This document shows, piece after piece, positions 1 to 9,825 of a DNA stretch of 52,965 nt; the stretch's first letter is position 1, and every line of letters begins with the position of its first letter. Location of the stretch: NCBI RefSeq assembly GCF_004349215.1, contig NZ_SMKU01000020.1:1-52965 (forward strand), given 5' to 3'. The notes below the pieces were generated by a model. That model saw only the letters and a program-made list of their open reading frames with translations, made no database searches and was not told where the DNA came from. The position numbers were made by a program, and so were the translations under genes. This DNA comes from Actinomadura rubrisoli. Its GTDB lineage: Bacteria > Actinomycetota > Actinomycetes > Streptosporangiales > Streptosporangiaceae.

Positions 1-1
1 C

Positions 2-208
2 CTCACCCCCATGCCCGGACGGCCATGGGGACGCCACCTGATGATCCGCCCCCTGCCCGGCGCCCACATCGCCGTCCCTGGCTGGCTCACCTCCTCGGTC
101 ATCCCCGTGGAACACGGCCAGCACGTCCTGGTCGCCATCGCCTCAACCGTCCGGAAGCCGTCCCGCACCGACTCCGCGAAGCCGACCGCCCCGCCGCCAG
201 ATCGCTGA
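2..208 (+). CDS. 3' end of an unidentified gene (partial)
   Basis: An open frame enters from the left edge and stops at TGA 206-208. Almost every third codon position is G or C, which supports real coding. The visible product is about 68 residues, and the internal ATG at 11 need not be its start. The tail is Pro/Thr/Arg-rich with no recognisable motif. I do not recognise the family. It could also be a short complete gene starting at ATG 11. Confidence 0.4.
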   Translation, partial: LTPMPGRPWGRHLMIRPLPGAHIAVPGWLTSSVIPVEHGQHVLVAIASTVRKPSRTDSAKPTAPPPDR

Positions 209-505
209 TCACCGGCTTCCCGGAACCGGCGCCGCACCCGGCGGCGGTTCGGGGATCCGGCCGGGCGGATTCAGCAGGTCGACCGATGGTTCGCGGATCC
301 CGCTCGCGGCATGCCCCGCCAAGGCCACGGACGGGAGGCTGCTCGGACCGCTGCGGACGGCGGTCGGCGGCACGGACCTCAGAGGGCCGTCCACGCGGCA
401 TCGGCCCTTCTGTGGTGCGTCATGATCTCTATAAGACGGTGACCGTGGATTCTGCTGCGCCGGCCGAGTGCGGAATCGGCGGTGCTATCCGGGTTCCGGA
501 CGGCA
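209..505. other. Gene-free stretch
   Basis: About 300 bp between the left partial gene and the terminator of the S41 peptidase gene. Open frames exist on both strands but look like low-information high-GC shadows with no motif. I see no RNA gene or clear promoter here. Confidence 0.5.
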
Positions 506-541
506 CTTCGGCCGGCCAGGGCGGGCCCTGGCCGGCCGAAG
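506..541 (-). terminator. Strong hairpin downstream of the S41 peptidase gene
   Basis: A perfect 16-bp inverted repeat (506-521 against 526-541) with the 4-nt loop CGGG. It lies about 40 bp past the stop of the minus-strand S41 peptidase gene. No T-run follows, as is usual in high-GC actinomycetes. Confidence 0.75.
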
Positions 542-578
542 CGCTGGGCGAGGCGGCTACCGCCTGCCCGGTCGCTCG

Positions 579-2015
579 TCAGCCGCGCAGGATGGACAGT
601 GCCTTGGCCATCGCGGGGTCGCGTCCGGCCGACAGGTCCTCGGCGGTCCGGGGGATGTGGTGGTCGGGGGCGATGCCGATGCCGTTGATGATCTCCCGGT
701 TCGGGCCGAGGCTGTAGCGGGCGGGCAGGAGCAGGTGGCTGCCGTCGTCGAGCTGGTAGGCGCGGGCGGGGCCGGAGACCATTCCGGCGGTCCGGGCGCC
801 GATCAGGGGGCCGACGCGCAGGTCCTTCACCGCGGCGGAGAAGGCGTCGCAGGCTGAGGCGCACACGCCGTCCGTGAGCACGGCGACGGGCAGGTTCAGG
901 AGGGGGACGCTGTCGTCGGTGGGGTAGGCGGCGCAGACGTCGTCCGCGTCGCAGTCCCGGCTCCAGGTCTTGCCGTGGGTGAACGCGCTGAGCAGCCGGC
1001 CGGCCTCGACGGGGGAGCCGCCCCCGGACCCGCGCAGGTCGATGACGACTCCGCGCAGCGTGCGGCCCTTGTGGAGTTCGGCGATGGCGGCCAGCGCCTG
1101 GTCAGCGGTTCCGGGTTGCCCGAAGCTCGCGGGCTTGATACCGGCGACGTCGCCCTTCAGCAGGGCCGAGGTGATCGTCTTGGTCGTCGGCTTGAATCGT
1201 CGTGGTTTCAGCGTGGCCGTCCAGGTGCGTCCGCTCGCGGGGCGGCGCAGTTTCAGCCGGACCGGGGCGTCTTTGCCCTCCTGGGGGTTGAGCAGGTCCA
1301 TCACGCCGGTGGTCAGGGTGCCGTTCACGAACGGGGGAGCGCCGTTGACCGACTCGATGACGTCACCGGGCCGCAGGCGCCGGTCGGCGGCCGGGCCTCC
1401 CGTCACGGAGCTGACGTACAGCGGGGCCAGCGCCTTCTGCGGGGCGCGGGACGTGATGTTGTACGCGGGGAAGGTGGCGATTCCCAGCCCGAACACCTCG
1501 GCGCCGCCGGGGGGCTGCTGACCTTTCGACCAGTGGGAGTGGTTGTCGTGCAGGCTGCCTATCATCGCGTTCAAGGTCGCGCCGGCCACCGCCTGCTTCA
1601 GCGCCGGGTCGTCCGGTAGCGAGTCGGTCACGCGCTGATAAACGGAGCCGAAGGCGTTCCAGTCGGCGGCGCGGTCTCCCGACAGCGGCGGCATGGTCGC
1701 GTCGGCGCGGTCGAGTCCGCGCCGGTTGAGCTCCTCGGTGAACCCGGCGAACGCGCTGGCCAGCAGCGTCCGGTGGTCCACCTTCTTGCGGCCGTAGAAG
1801 TTGGCGAAGACGCAGTTGTATGCCTGCTCGATCGTGCTGAGCCTCGTCATCGTCTCCGCGGCCCGGGCGGGCCCGGGGTCCGCGCTGCATGCCGGTGGCG
1901 CGGTGGCCGTCTTGGCCGAGGACGGGGACGCGCTCGCGGCGGTCATCACCAGCACGCTTCCGCACGCCAGTAGCACCGCCTTGGACCATCGTCCGGATAT
2001 CAGGTACGGCTTCAC
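579..2015 (-). CDS. Secreted S41-family peptidase with PDZ-like domain
   Basis: The GTG at 2013-2015 is preceded by a GGAGGAG ribosome-binding site and gives 478 residues. The same frame stays open upstream to 2444, but that part looks non-coding. The N-terminus is a signal peptide (basic start, hydrophobic core, Ala/Ser cleavage region), so the enzyme should act outside the membrane. A PDZ-like segment sits near residues 195-280 (LRPGDVIESVNG), followed by the S41 core. The likely nucleophile is the Ser of VCASACDAF; the classical CTP lysine is not evident (GARTAGMVSGP), which suggests a tricorn-like variant of the catalytic set. It is monocistronic with a strong terminator downstream. The substrate is unknown. 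Confidence 0.85.
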   Translation of the reverse strand: MKPYLISGRWSKAVLLACGSVLVMTAASASPSSAKTATAPPACSADPGPARAAETMTRLSTIEQAYNCVFANFYGRKKVDHRTLLASAFAGFTEELNRRGLDRADATMPPLSGDRAADWNAFGSVYQRVTDSLPDDPALKQAVAGATLNAMIGSLHDNHSHWSKGQQPPGGAEVFGLGIATFPAYNITSRAPQKALAPLYVSSVTGGPAADRRLRPGDVIESVNGAPPFVNGTLTTGVMDLLNPQEGKDAPVRLKLRRPASGRTWTATLKPRRFKPTTKTITSALLKGDVAGIKPASFGQPGTADQALAAIAELHKGRTLRGVVIDLRGSGGGSPVEAGRLLSAFTHGKTWSRDCDADDVCAAYPTDDSVPLLNLPVAVLTDGVCASACDAFSAAVKDLRVGPLIGARTAGMVSGPARAYQLDDGSHLLLPARYSLGPNREIINGIGIAPDHHIPRTAEDLSAGRDPAMAKALSILRG

Positions 2016-2230
2016 CTTCGGTCTCCTCCGTTGCCAGGGAATCGAGCGGGAAGGGCCAGAGGGTGCCGGGCGGAGTGTTTCTTCCGCGTTAACCCGGCGG
2101 CTGGATCCACGGTGGAAACGCTGAGGAAACACGCCAAGATGTCGGATGACTTCCGCACGGGGAGCGAAGAGGTCACGAGCATCCTGTAGGCCCCCGCCAT
2201 GCGTTCGGCGTTGTTCCGTTCTGATGGAGG

Positions 2231-2746
2231 ATGCTCGTGACCCGGCTTCCCTTATTGGCGAGAACCCCCTGGTCGCGCTTCGACCGCTACCTCGCTTCGG
2301 TGACCAAGACATTCCCGCCGTGGCCGTCGCCCACCTCGTCCAGCGGGGCAAGGCGGCCTTCCACGCCACGCTGGGGACGTACCTGGACGGCTTTCCGCCC
2401 GAGATCGCCGACACCGTCACGGCCCACCATCTCCTCATCCACACCTCGGGAATGGGCGACTACAGCGAGTCGCCGGAATTCAGAGAGGGGCAGAAGCGGT
2501 GGAAGACCGCCGCGGAGGTGATGGACGGCGGGATGGCCGTCATCCGGCGGTCACCACTCCGGTTCACTCCCGGGACCAGGCACGAGTACAAGGAAGGTCC
2601 CGCTTTTCCCCGCCGATAAGCCGGTGACGCCGGGCCAATGCCGCTTCTACGGGTACGGCGTCCGCAACACCGTCCTCAATGACCAGCGCGTCTTCGGGCA
2701 CTCCGGCGTCGGCCTCGGCGGGGCGACCGGTGACGCATTCACGTGA
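2231..2746 (+). pseudogene. Decayed beta-lactamase-like serine hydrolase
   Basis: Pieces of a class C beta-lactamase/esterase-type hydrolase appear in order but in different frames. ASVTKTF, the SxxK motif, is read in frame 2 near 2290-2315. The text then continues in frame 1 (VAHLVQRGKAAFHATLGTYL, then HLLIHTSGMGDY) from about 2320. A long internal part is missing after TPGTRHEYKE near 2590. The C-terminal GYGV...GHSGVG motif resumes near 2650-2720 and stops at 2744-2746. The YxN motif reads HEYKE, so the catalytic Tyr-Asn pair is damaged. A frameshift plus an internal deletion make this a dead gene. Confidence 0.75.
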
Positions 2747-2756
2747 GGAACATGCC

Positions 2757-4055
2757 ATGAACGATCGACGCGGCTTCCTGCGGCGGGCCGGCCTGGCCGC
2801 CGGTGTGGGCGCCGTCCTCCCGGTTCTGGGTGCGCACAGGAGCGGCGCCGCGCCGACCGGGGACAGCGCGGAACCCGACCGGCTCTTCAAAGCCGGCAAG
2901 TTCGGAAAGGCGGATCGGGGCTACGAGCGGCTTTTGAGGAAGGACCCCAAGAACGCCCACGCCATGGCGCAGCGCGGATACATCGCCCTGATGTCGAACC
3001 AGTTCGCGAACGCCGAGAACTTCCTGGGCCGGGCCATCCGCCTGGCGCCCGGGGACAAGGCGTCGAAGCAGAGGCTTGCGGACTGCTTCGCCCGGCAGGA
3101 CGACTTCGCCCGGGCCGTGCCGCTGCTGCGCGAGGCCGGAATGGAGGCCAAGGCCACACAGTACGCCAGCGTGAAGGGCAGGCCGTACGAGAGCCACGGT
3201 GCTGAGGCCACGCGGCTTCCCTTCCTGGCGACCGAACCGCTGCCCCTCGTCGAGGCCGCCGTGAACGACGGCGAGCCGCGGAAGTTCCTCCTCGACACCG
3301 GCGCGACGCTGATCCTGTCGATGGAGACGGCGAAAGCGGCCGGTCTCCGCGCCGTGTCCAGCAGCACGGGGGTCGGGGGCGGCAGGGAGGTCAAGGTGTA
3401 CCACGGCGTGATGCGATCGTTCCGGATGGCGGGAATCGAACTGCACAACCTCCCGGTGTCCTGGGCCGAAAGCGCGCTGCCCGCCGAACTCGGGGACCCG
3501 CAGCCGTCCGGCGTCATCGGGACCACGATCTTCTACCACTTCCTGACCACGATGGACTACGCGAGCCGGGCGCTCGTCCTGCGGCGGAGAACTCCCGCGC
3601 AATTGCGTGAATTCAAGACCGCGGCCGGACGCGCCGCAGCCCGCCCCCTCCCCTTGTGGATCGCGGGGGACCACATTCCGTGCACGCTGGGAAGCCTCAA
3701 CGGCTACGGCCCCATGGTGGCCTACCTGGACACCGGCGGCCCCGGCGGCATGGGCGTCGTCCTGACCGAGGAGATGGCCCGCCGCGCGGGCATCGAGCTG
3801 GACCACGACCGTCCCGGGACCTTCAACCGGGTCAAGGTGCTTCCCGGTTTCGCCCGCGAAGCGCGCCTCGGGAACGCGGTGGCCCGCGACATCTACAGCA
3901 TCGCGGGCGACCTCTCGTTCGACGCGCACTTCGGTTTCGAGACCATCGCCAACTTCACACACAGCTTCTTCAAACCGTTCGCCATCACCTTCGATTTCAC
4001 GAACATGCACTTCTACGTCACCGGGAAAACGTCGCCTGCGAACCCGCCGTCCTGA
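2757..4055 (+). CDS. Tat-exported TPR protein with two DTG aspartyl-protease motifs
   Basis: ATG 2757 follows a GAGGAA ribosome-binding site and gives 432 residues. The N-terminus carries a twin-arginine signal (RRGFLRR plus an Ala/Gly/Leu-rich core), so export in folded form is expected. TPR-like helical repeats occupy roughly residues 45-130. Two retropepsin/gag-like segments follow. The first has FLLDTGATLILS near residue 180, and the second has YLDTGGPGG near residue 325. Retropepsins need two DTG-type aspartates per active site, usually from a dimer; having both in one chain suggests a single-chain pseudo-dimer. That is inference. It follows a dead serine hydrolase and precedes the TcA-like gene. 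The cleavage target is unknown. Confidence 0.8.
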   Translation: MNDRRGFLRRAGLAAGVGAVLPVLGAHRSGAAPTGDSAEPDRLFKAGKFGKADRGYERLLRKDPKNAHAMAQRGYIALMSNQFANAENFLGRAIRLAPGDKASKQRLADCFARQDDFARAVPLLREAGMEAKATQYASVKGRPYESHGAEATRLPFLATEPLPLVEAAVNDGEPRKFLLDTGATLILSMETAKAAGLRAVSSSTGVGGGREVKVYHGVMRSFRMAGIELHNLPVSWAESALPAELGDPQPSGVIGTTIFYHFLTTMDYASRALVLRRRTPAQLREFKTAAGRAAARPLPLWIAGDHIPCTLGSLNGYGPMVAYLDTGGPGGMGVVLTEEMARRAGIELDHDRPGTFNRVKVLPGFAREARLGNAVARDIYSIAGDLSFDAHFGFETIANFTHSFFKPFAITFDFTNMHFYVTGKTSPANPPS

Positions 4056-4324
4056 AGGGACATCGTTCAATGAACCCCGATCGGTCTCACGGCGTCCAGC
4101 TACGCCGGGGCCGGCATGCGCTGGCCCCGGACCTCCTTGGCCTCGCCCGAGCGCTCCAAAACGGCGAGCTGCTGCCGACTCATAACCGCGAGTGGCCGCT
4201 GAGCCTTGAGTTCGTTGCGCATGGCTTCGGGGGAGTGGGGGTCCGCTGAGTGGGACGGCCTTGGGGTATCCCAAGCCGCGTGTGGCACGCTCCCCGTGAC
4301 ATGACGCCATCGGGGAGGCGCGAG

Positions 4325-7300
4325 ATGCTCTACACCGCGGACGCGGAAGTTCGGGAAGACGAGGCGCGGGGGCCGTCCGCGAACTCCCGGGATTCGGGCT
4401 GGATGCTCGCTTACCGCGACTACCTGCGGAAGACGTGGACGAACATGGTTGGCCGCGTCGTGGTCATCACGACGCGAATCACCGAAGAGCAGGCGCTCCA
4501 GCAGCTGACCAACCGCTTTCACCAGGACTTCACGGTCTCGGGTACCGACTCGCGGCCCGCGAACGAGATCCTCATCCCGATCCTGCGGGAGATCCTGACG
4601 GCGCCCACGGGTGGAACATTCGGCTTCGGCGTCCCGCCCGAGCAGATCCCGGCGCGGGGCGACGCGACGGCACGCACGTACCTCGACACGCTGATCGGGC
4701 TCACCAAGATCAGCGCCGCGGAGCTGTCGCTGCGCTACCGGACCGACTTCGCCCGGGCGGACGGCGAGATGTCCTCGGCCGTGGGGGAGAACATCCGCAC
4801 GCTCCAGGCGTTCTTCCGCGACGGTTTCCAGAGCCCGCCCGACCCCGTGCACACGGTGCCGGACGTGCTCAGACAGCCGATCGTGCCGGAGGCCATGCAG
4901 GGCAGGGCGCCGTTCTTCCTCGGGCCCGACGAATGGCTCGCCCGCCGGCGGCCCGTTCCGCTGGAGAACTACTTCCAGATCCGCAACGTCTTCCACATCA
5001 GCGTCACGCCGGCGCAGCGAGAGGAGATCAAGAAACGCGCCGTCGGCCAGGGCACGCGGCCGGCGCTGTTCCGGCTCTACGCCAGGGCGCTGGAGGTCAT
5101 GGAAAAGATCGAGAAGGCGTACCGGTACCTGGACCTCCGTGAGCACCGGGCGGCGTACGACCTGGCCCGGTCCGCCCGCGACGACACCTTCGGGCTCCTC
5201 CAGAACGAGCATGTCAAGCAGATCGACGTCGTGGAGGAGTTCCGCAAGAGGAAGCAGACCGAGGCCACCTCGCTGGACGACCTCGCGAAGATCACCGAGC
5301 TGTGGAAGGTCACCGGGCCCTATCCCGACACCGGGGAGTGGGACTCATGGGCCGACTTCTACCGGACGCGCATCGTCTGCGGACTGGCGTACGCCGACGT
5401 CTTCACCCTCCCGGCGCTGTGCGGGCAGGCGGCCCTCGGGCTCGGGGACTACTCCACGGCGGCGCGCCTGGGCGCCCAGGTCGCGGGCTTCGCGATCGGC
5501 AAGGGCGCGGCGGACGCCAAGTACGCCTGGCGGGCCTACTACATAGGCAGCGAGGAGGGAGAGAGCAACGCCTGGCGGTACTTCAGCCTCTACCATGACG
5601 GGCCGCTGCCCTACACGGTGGACACCGCCGCGGAACCCGGCCTACCGCCGCCCGGCGACGACGACAGCTACTACTGGGGCGCGGGCCGGGACGATTGGCC
5701 CTCGGAGAAGTTCAACCGCGAACTGATCCCGGAGTGCATGCACCCGGTGGAAATGCGGTACTTCCGGCTCCAGTTGGGCGTCGCCATGCTCGACTGGGCG
5801 GACACCCTGTACCGGACGGACGAGCCCGGGAACATCGGACGTGCCCGCGAGCTCTACAAGGGCGTCTACTACCTGCACGGCGAGGTGCCGCCGACCGAAC
5901 CGGCATGGTCCGCCCCGCCGGTCCCGCCCGTCCCCGAGCGCCCCAACCCGGCGCACACGTCGCAGCTCAGCCGGGCGCAGCTGGGCTTCTCCCAGATCTC
6001 GGCGGGCTTGAACTGCTTCGGTTTCGCCCCCGACATGGTGCCGCTGCTGCGCTACTCCACGCTGAAGGCCGCGGCCGACACCCTGGCGGCGTCCGCGCAG
6101 TCGGTGCAGGAGGACTTCCTGAACGCGATGGCGCAGCTGGAGGGCTCGCTGATCGAGAACATGAAGGACTCCGCCATGCTGCAGCGCGCGACCCTGCAGT
6201 CCCGGATCGCGCAGCAGCAGGCCGGCGTGGCCGCGGACCAGATCGTCATGGCGAAGACCGTGGTCGGCCAGGTGCAGCAGCAGATCGAGAGCGTCAAGTC
6301 AGAGATCGCCGACCACGACAGCTTCTTCGGGCAGCTCGGCGACTACTTCGACGGAATGCAGAAGATCGTGACCGGCCTGCCGGGCTGGGCGACCGGCCCG
6401 GTGGGGACCAGCGCCGCCGTCGAGGCGGGATTCTCCACCGAGGTGTCCACGGGTCTGCTCGGGATGGGGACCGCGGCGACCACCGTGACCGGCATGGGCG
6501 CCTTCTTCGTCGCCAGCTACATCACCCTCTCCAGCATGACCGACGCGGCGAACGGCCGCCGGGCCCACCTCGCCGCGCTCCAGGCCAAGACGCTGCCCGT
6601 GGCCGAGGCGCAGCTCGACATCGCCCAGCGCTCCGCCGCGATCGCCGGGCTCCAGCAGCGGATCGCCGACGTCGACGCCCGGCTCGCCGGCGACCTGCTC
6701 GAATTCGCGCAGGTCCGCTTCCTCAACGTGGAGTTCTGGTCGTCCATGGCCGCGCTCCTCCAGCGCATCCTGCGCCGGTACCTGGACCTGGCGACCCGCA
6801 CCGCGTGGCTCGCCGAGCGCGCGCTGGCCTACGAGCAGAACACCACCGTCGACCTCGTCCGGACGGACTACTTCCCCGCCGCGCGCGGCGGCGCGGGCGG
6901 CGCCGACCAGCTGCGCCTGGACCTGGCGAACCTCCAGACCCGCTACCTGGAGAACATCCGGGAGCTGGTCCCGGTGAAGCACACCATCTCCCTCGCCCGC
7001 GACCTGCCGCTCCAGTTCGCGCAGTTGCGGGCCACGGGCCGGTGCCGGTTCCAGACGCTGGAGTCCGCCGTCCGGGCCGCCTACCCGGGCACGTACGGGC
7101 ACCGCGTCATCGCCGTGACGCCGCGCGTGATCCAGGCCGCGGGCACCGCGCCGGTGCGGGGTCTGCTGTCGAGCACGGGCATCTCCCAGATCGGCGCCCC
7201 GGACGGGACGATGGAACCGTCGGCGCGCCCGGCGGACGCCCTGCCGATCTCCGAGTTCGACCTCGGCACCACCGACCGCGAGATCTACGGCCTGCCCGGC

Positions 7301-7924
7301 AGCGCCCTGATGCAGTTCGAGGGCGGCGGCTTCCAGAGCCAATGGACCCTGGAATTCCCGGCGGCGGCCAACCTGTCCGGGCTCCGCGACGTGGTCGACG
7401 TCCTGATCACCTTCGACCTCCGGGCCCAGTACGCCGCCCCCCTGCACCACCGGCAGGCGGCGGCCGCGCCCACCACGGTCGACCGGTTCGTCCTCGTCTC
7501 GGCCTTCCAGACCGGCCTGGAGGGGCTCAAGGACCTGCGGGAGGGCAGGCTGCACGCGACCCTCGCCTTCGACCTGGCCAAGCTGGGACTTCCCCGTGCC
7601 GAGAAGGCCCGCACCATCAACAACCTCGCCGTCCTGATCTGCGGAGCCGAAGGCGAGGCGCCGATCAAGGCGAAGGTGACGGCCGCCCTCCCCAGGCCCC
7701 TCTCCGTTCCCGTCTCGATGCCCAAGGGAATCGCGTTCTCCAACCGTCCGCCGATCACCGACCCCCAGTCGACGGCACCCCCCTCGCCGCTGAACGCGCT
7801 GGGCGGCATCCCGGCCGACCAGGCCATCTCGGTGACCATCGACCACATCGACAACACCGACGTGGATTTCGAGAACGTCAGGGACGTCCTTCTGGGCATC
7901 GACTACAAGGCCCAAATCTCCTAA
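4325..7924 (+). CDS. Orphan Tc-toxin TcA-like protein (channel plus TcB-binding region)
   Basis: ATG 4325 has GGGGAGG just upstream and gives 1199 residues; an ATG at 4250 lacks such a site. The first ~560 residues are helical, with TPR-like stretches near 355-420, and are unfamiliar. Residues ~580-845 are a long coiled coil interrupted near 685-740 by a Gly/Ala-rich hydrophobic hairpin-like stretch, as in the TcA channel. From ~845 the text follows the TcA C-terminus: [32 protein letters not shown], a [10 protein letters not shown] segment, then a beta-rich end. Known TcA proteins form a pentameric injection channel and bind the TcB-TcC cocoon through this end. They are often about twice this length. 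No tcB, tcC or chitinase lies nearby, and no signal peptide is seen. Function as a toxin is unproven. Confidence 0.75.
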   Translation: MLYTADAEVREDEARGPSANSRDSGWMLAYRDYLRKTWTNMVGRVVVITTRITEEQALQQLTNRFHQDFTVSGTDSRPANEILIPILREILTAPTGGTFGFGVPPEQIPARGDATARTYLDTLIGLTKISAAELSLRYRTDFARADGEMSSAVGENIRTLQAFFRDGFQSPPDPVHTVPDVLRQPIVPEAMQGRAPFFLGPDEWLARRRPVPLENYFQIRNVFHISVTPAQREEIKKRAVGQGTRPALFRLYARALEVMEKIEKAYRYLDLREHRAAYDLARSARDDTFGLLQNEHVKQIDVVEEFRKRKQTEATSLDDLAKITELWKVTGPYPDTGEWDSWADFYRTRIVCGLAYADVFTLPALCGQAALGLGDYSTAARLGAQVAGFAIGKGAADAKYAWRAYYIGSEEGESNAWRYFSLYHDGPLPYTVDTAAEPGLPPPGDDDSYYWGAGRDDWPSEKFNRELIPECMHPVEMRYFRLQLGVAMLDWADTLYRTDEPGNIGRARELYKGVYYLHGEVPPTEPAWSAPPVPPVPERPNPAHTSQLSRAQLGFSQISAGLNCFGFAPDMVPLLRYSTLKAAADTLAASAQSVQEDFLNAMAQLEGSLIENMKDSAMLQRATLQSRIAQQQAGVAADQIVMAKTVVGQVQQQIESVKSEIADHDSFFGQLGDYFDGMQKIVTGLPGWATGPVGTSAAVEAGFSTEVSTGLLGMGTAATTVTGMGAFFVASYITLSSMTDAANGRRAHLAALQAKTLPVAEAQLDIAQRSAAIAGLQQRIADVDARLAGDLLEFAQVRFLNVEFWSSMAALLQRILRRYLDLATRTAWLAERALAYEQNTTVDLVRTDYFPAARGGAGGADQLRLDLANLQTRYLENIRELVPVKHTISLARDLPLQFAQLRATGRCRFQTLESAVRAAYPGTYGHRVIAVTPRVIQAAGTAPVRGLLSSTGISQIGAPDGTMEPSARPADALPISEFDLGTTDREIYGLPGSALMQFEGGGFQSQWTLEFPAAANLSGLRDVVDVLITFDLRAQYAAPLHHRQAAAAPTTVDRFVLVSAFQTGLEGLKDLREGRLHATLAFDLAKLGLPRAEKARTINNLAVLICGAEGEAPIKAKVTAALPRPLSVPVSMPKGIAFSNRPPITDPQSTAPPSPLNALGGIPADQAISVTIDHIDNTDVDFENVRDVLLGIDYKAQIS

Positions 7925-8016
7925 AGGAAGGTGAGGCGGCGGCGCGGTTGGCGGCTTTGGCGCGGGGCGCTCGTCCGAGCACGTCTGACCAGGCGGGGAT
8001 CGGTACGGTACGGCGC

Positions 8017-8349
8017 ATGACGATCGTCCGGTCCCTCGCCCTGTTCACCCTTGCCGCGGTCGCGGAGATCGGCGGAGCCTGGCTCGTCTGGCAAGGCGTC
8101 CGCGAGCACCGCGGACCCTGGTGGAGCGGCGCCGGAATCGTCGCCCTCGGCGCCTACGGGTTCGTCGCCACCCTGCAACCCGACGCCGATTTCGGCCGCA
8201 TCCTCGCCGCCTACGGCGGTGTCTTCGTCGCCGGGTCGCTCGCGTGGGGTGTGATCCTCGACGGGTTCCGGCCCGACCGCTGGGACATCACCGGAGCCCT
8301 CGTCTGCCTGCTGGGCGTCGCCGTCATCATGTACGCCCCCCGCACCTGA
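8017..8349 (+). CDS. YnfA/UPF0060-family small membrane protein
   Basis: ATG 8017 gives 110 residues, the usual length of this family. Four predicted membrane helices alternate with short loops. Family marks include [14 protein letters not shown] near the start, [12 protein letters not shown] in the middle and a terminal helix after [11 protein letters not shown]. YnfA proteins belong to the drug/metabolite transporter superfamily next to small multidrug-resistance pumps; most have no proven substrate. It lies 92 bp after the TcA-like gene on the same strand and could be co-transcribed. Confidence 0.9.
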   Translation: MTIVRSLALFTLAAVAEIGGAWLVWQGVREHRGPWWSGAGIVALGAYGFVATLQPDADFGRILAAYGGVFVAGSLAWGVILDGFRPDRWDITGALVCLLGVAVIMYAPRT

Positions 8350-8442
8350 CCAGCCCCGCTTCGCGTGCGCGCGTCCGCCACCTCCGCGCCGGCGCCTGGG
8401 GACCACCGGCGTCGATCGCCCATAAGCGCTGGTGGCGGGGGC

Positions 8443-8476
8443 AAAGCGCGACATGTTTGGAAAGCGCGACATGTTT
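8443..8476. repeat. Tandem 16-bp direct repeat
   Basis: Two identical copies of AAAGCGCGACATGTTT (8443-8458 and 8461-8476) are separated by GG, an 18-bp period that is nearly two helical turns. They sit in the 339-bp gene-free stretch (8350-8688) upstream of the KAS III-like operon, which otherwise shows only the adjacent palindrome and a ribosome-binding site. Confidence 0.8.
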
Positions 8477-8477
8477 T

Positions 8478-8491
8478 CCTGCGGCCGCAGG
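8478..8491. promoter_or_regulatory. 14-bp perfect palindrome next to the tandem repeat
   Basis: CCTGCGGCCGCAGG is self-complementary and begins 2 bp after the second 16-mer. With the direct repeats it looks like a compound operator for the biosynthetic operon starting at 8689. No regulator gene is adjacent, so the assignment is inferred from position. Confidence 0.4.
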
Positions 8492-8688
8492 TGTCAATCC
8501 ACGCGAGTAGGCGATGCTCGCAGTAACGGTCAACCGAGTACCCGATCGGCGGCTTCCGAATATGCCCAACGATTCGCGTTTCGGCGCTAGAGGACGGTTG
8601 ACCCCGGTTCTTTATGCCCGGCGAAAAGAGGGACTCATGGAACACGGCCGAGCCGACGTGATCGACTCCGAAGGAGGGCGGAGCCGTC

Positions 8689-9825
8689 ATGTCGAAAGCT
8701 GAGCCGAGCCCCTTCCCCTATGCGGTCTCCGGCCTGTCGACACTGGTCGCACCGCCGATGCCGATCGATCAGTGGGCCGAACAGATGCAGATCCCGCACC
8801 GGCACCGCTCAGGGGAGTCCCTTGAGGGTACGGAGATCGAGCGCATCCTGGGGATCGAGGCGAAGAGTTGGGCTCCGGACCTGTTCGGTGACTTCGACAC
8901 GATGGTGGCGCTGGGCCGTGAGGCGTTGCGGTCGGCGGGCATCGAGGCCGGCCAGGTGGACGCCTTCATCGCGCTGCCGTGCAACCCGTTCGAGGTCATG
9001 CTCGACCAGGACGCCTTCAAGCTGAGCCGGCGCATCGGACTGCGGGACTCCCTCGTCCCGGTCCAGATGATCGCCGGCTGCGCCGGTATCGCGCGGGCGG
9101 CGGCGCTGGCGACGACCACCGGCGCCCGTCACATCCTCATCGTGACCTACAGCGTGCCCAGCGTCCTGTCAGGCTCGACCGGGGCCTTGAACGATCTCTA
9201 CCGGTTCAACCGGCACCATCCCGATCGCGACAGCCTGTGGGCCGCCGCGGGAACGTTCTCCGACAGCGCCAGCGCCATGGTCCTCAGCCGCTCCGCGAGC
9301 CAGGACGGCACCACCGTCTTCTACTCGCGCGACACCGACGCCTTCGACGAGAACCCGCTCGTGCGCTTCCCCGGCGGCGGGTTGAACCATCCCCCCGGCA
9401 CGCCCCACGCGGATGAGATGTCTTGCTTCGGCCTCGACGGCAAGGCCCTGGCGCACTTCTACTCCGCCGCGATGCTCCTCAATCACCGCGACCTCCAGGC
9501 CGCGGTACCCGGCTACACGGACAAGGTCGAGCGCATCTACACCCACCAGGCCGGCCCGGCCCTGGTGGACGACTTCCTGAGGCGCGTGGGCCTCGGCCCC
9601 GACAAGGCTCCGACGAACGCCCGCGAGTTCGGAAACCTGATCACCACGGCCACGACCAAGCTCCTTCATGACGACATGGCGGACGGCCGCGTCGTCAACG
9701 GCGACCGCGTGTGCCTGAGCGTCGTCGGCGCGGGCCCGGAACGCGGAGCCCTCATCACCCACGTCGACATCGCGGATCCGGTGCCACCGCGCACCGGACG
9801 CGCGGAAAAGGGGAACCTCCTGTGA
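8689..9825 (+). CDS. KAS III-like (FabH-family) condensing enzyme
   Basis: ATG 8689 follows GGAGGG and gives 378 residues. The thiolase-fold triad of 3-oxoacyl-ACP synthase III is present: Cys131 in IAGCAGIAR, His286 in YTHQAG and Asn316 in FGNLITTATT. The enzyme should therefore catalyse acyl transfer or decarboxylative condensation, or work as a stand-alone acyltransferase as some secondary-metabolism FabH homologues do. The N-terminal region diverges from housekeeping FabH, and no other fatty-acid gene is nearby. Its stop overlaps the GTG of the next gene (GTGA), so it is translationally coupled to a SnoaL-like protein and a flavoprotein. The substrate is unknown. Confidence 0.85.
   Translation: MSKAEPSPFPYAVSGLSTLVAPPMPIDQWAEQMQIPHRHRSGESLEGTEIERILGIEAKSWAPDLFGDFDTMVALGREALRSAGIEAGQVDAFIALPCNPFEVMLDQDAFKLSRRIGLRDSLVPVQMIAGCAGIARAAALATTTGARHILIVTYSVPSVLSGSTGALNDLYRFNRHHPDRDSLWAAAGTFSDSASAMVLSRSASQDGTTVFYSRDTDAFDENPLVRFPGGGLNHPPGTPHADEMSCFGLDGKALAHFYSAAMLLNHRDLQAAVPGYTDKVERIYTHQAGPALVDDFLRRVGLGPDKAPTNAREFGNLITTATTKLLHDDMADGRVVNGDRVCLSVVGAGPERGALITHVDIADPVPPRTGRAEKGNLL

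Noticed and set aside
579..2444. Extended 621-residue version of the S41 peptidase
   Set aside because: The upstream part lacks coding character, and the GTG at 2015 has a strong ribosome-binding site followed by a signal peptide.
4100..4249. Short minus-strand frame ending MRNELKAQRPLAVMSRQQLA... before the TcA-like gene
   Set aside because: Reasonable GC3, but no start site, family or neighbour context; it could be a remnant, and I cannot support a gene.
8478..8510. CRISPR-repeat-like text (palindrome followed by CAATCCACGCG)
   Set aside because: It occurs once, without spacers or cas genes, so a CRISPR array or relic is not supported.
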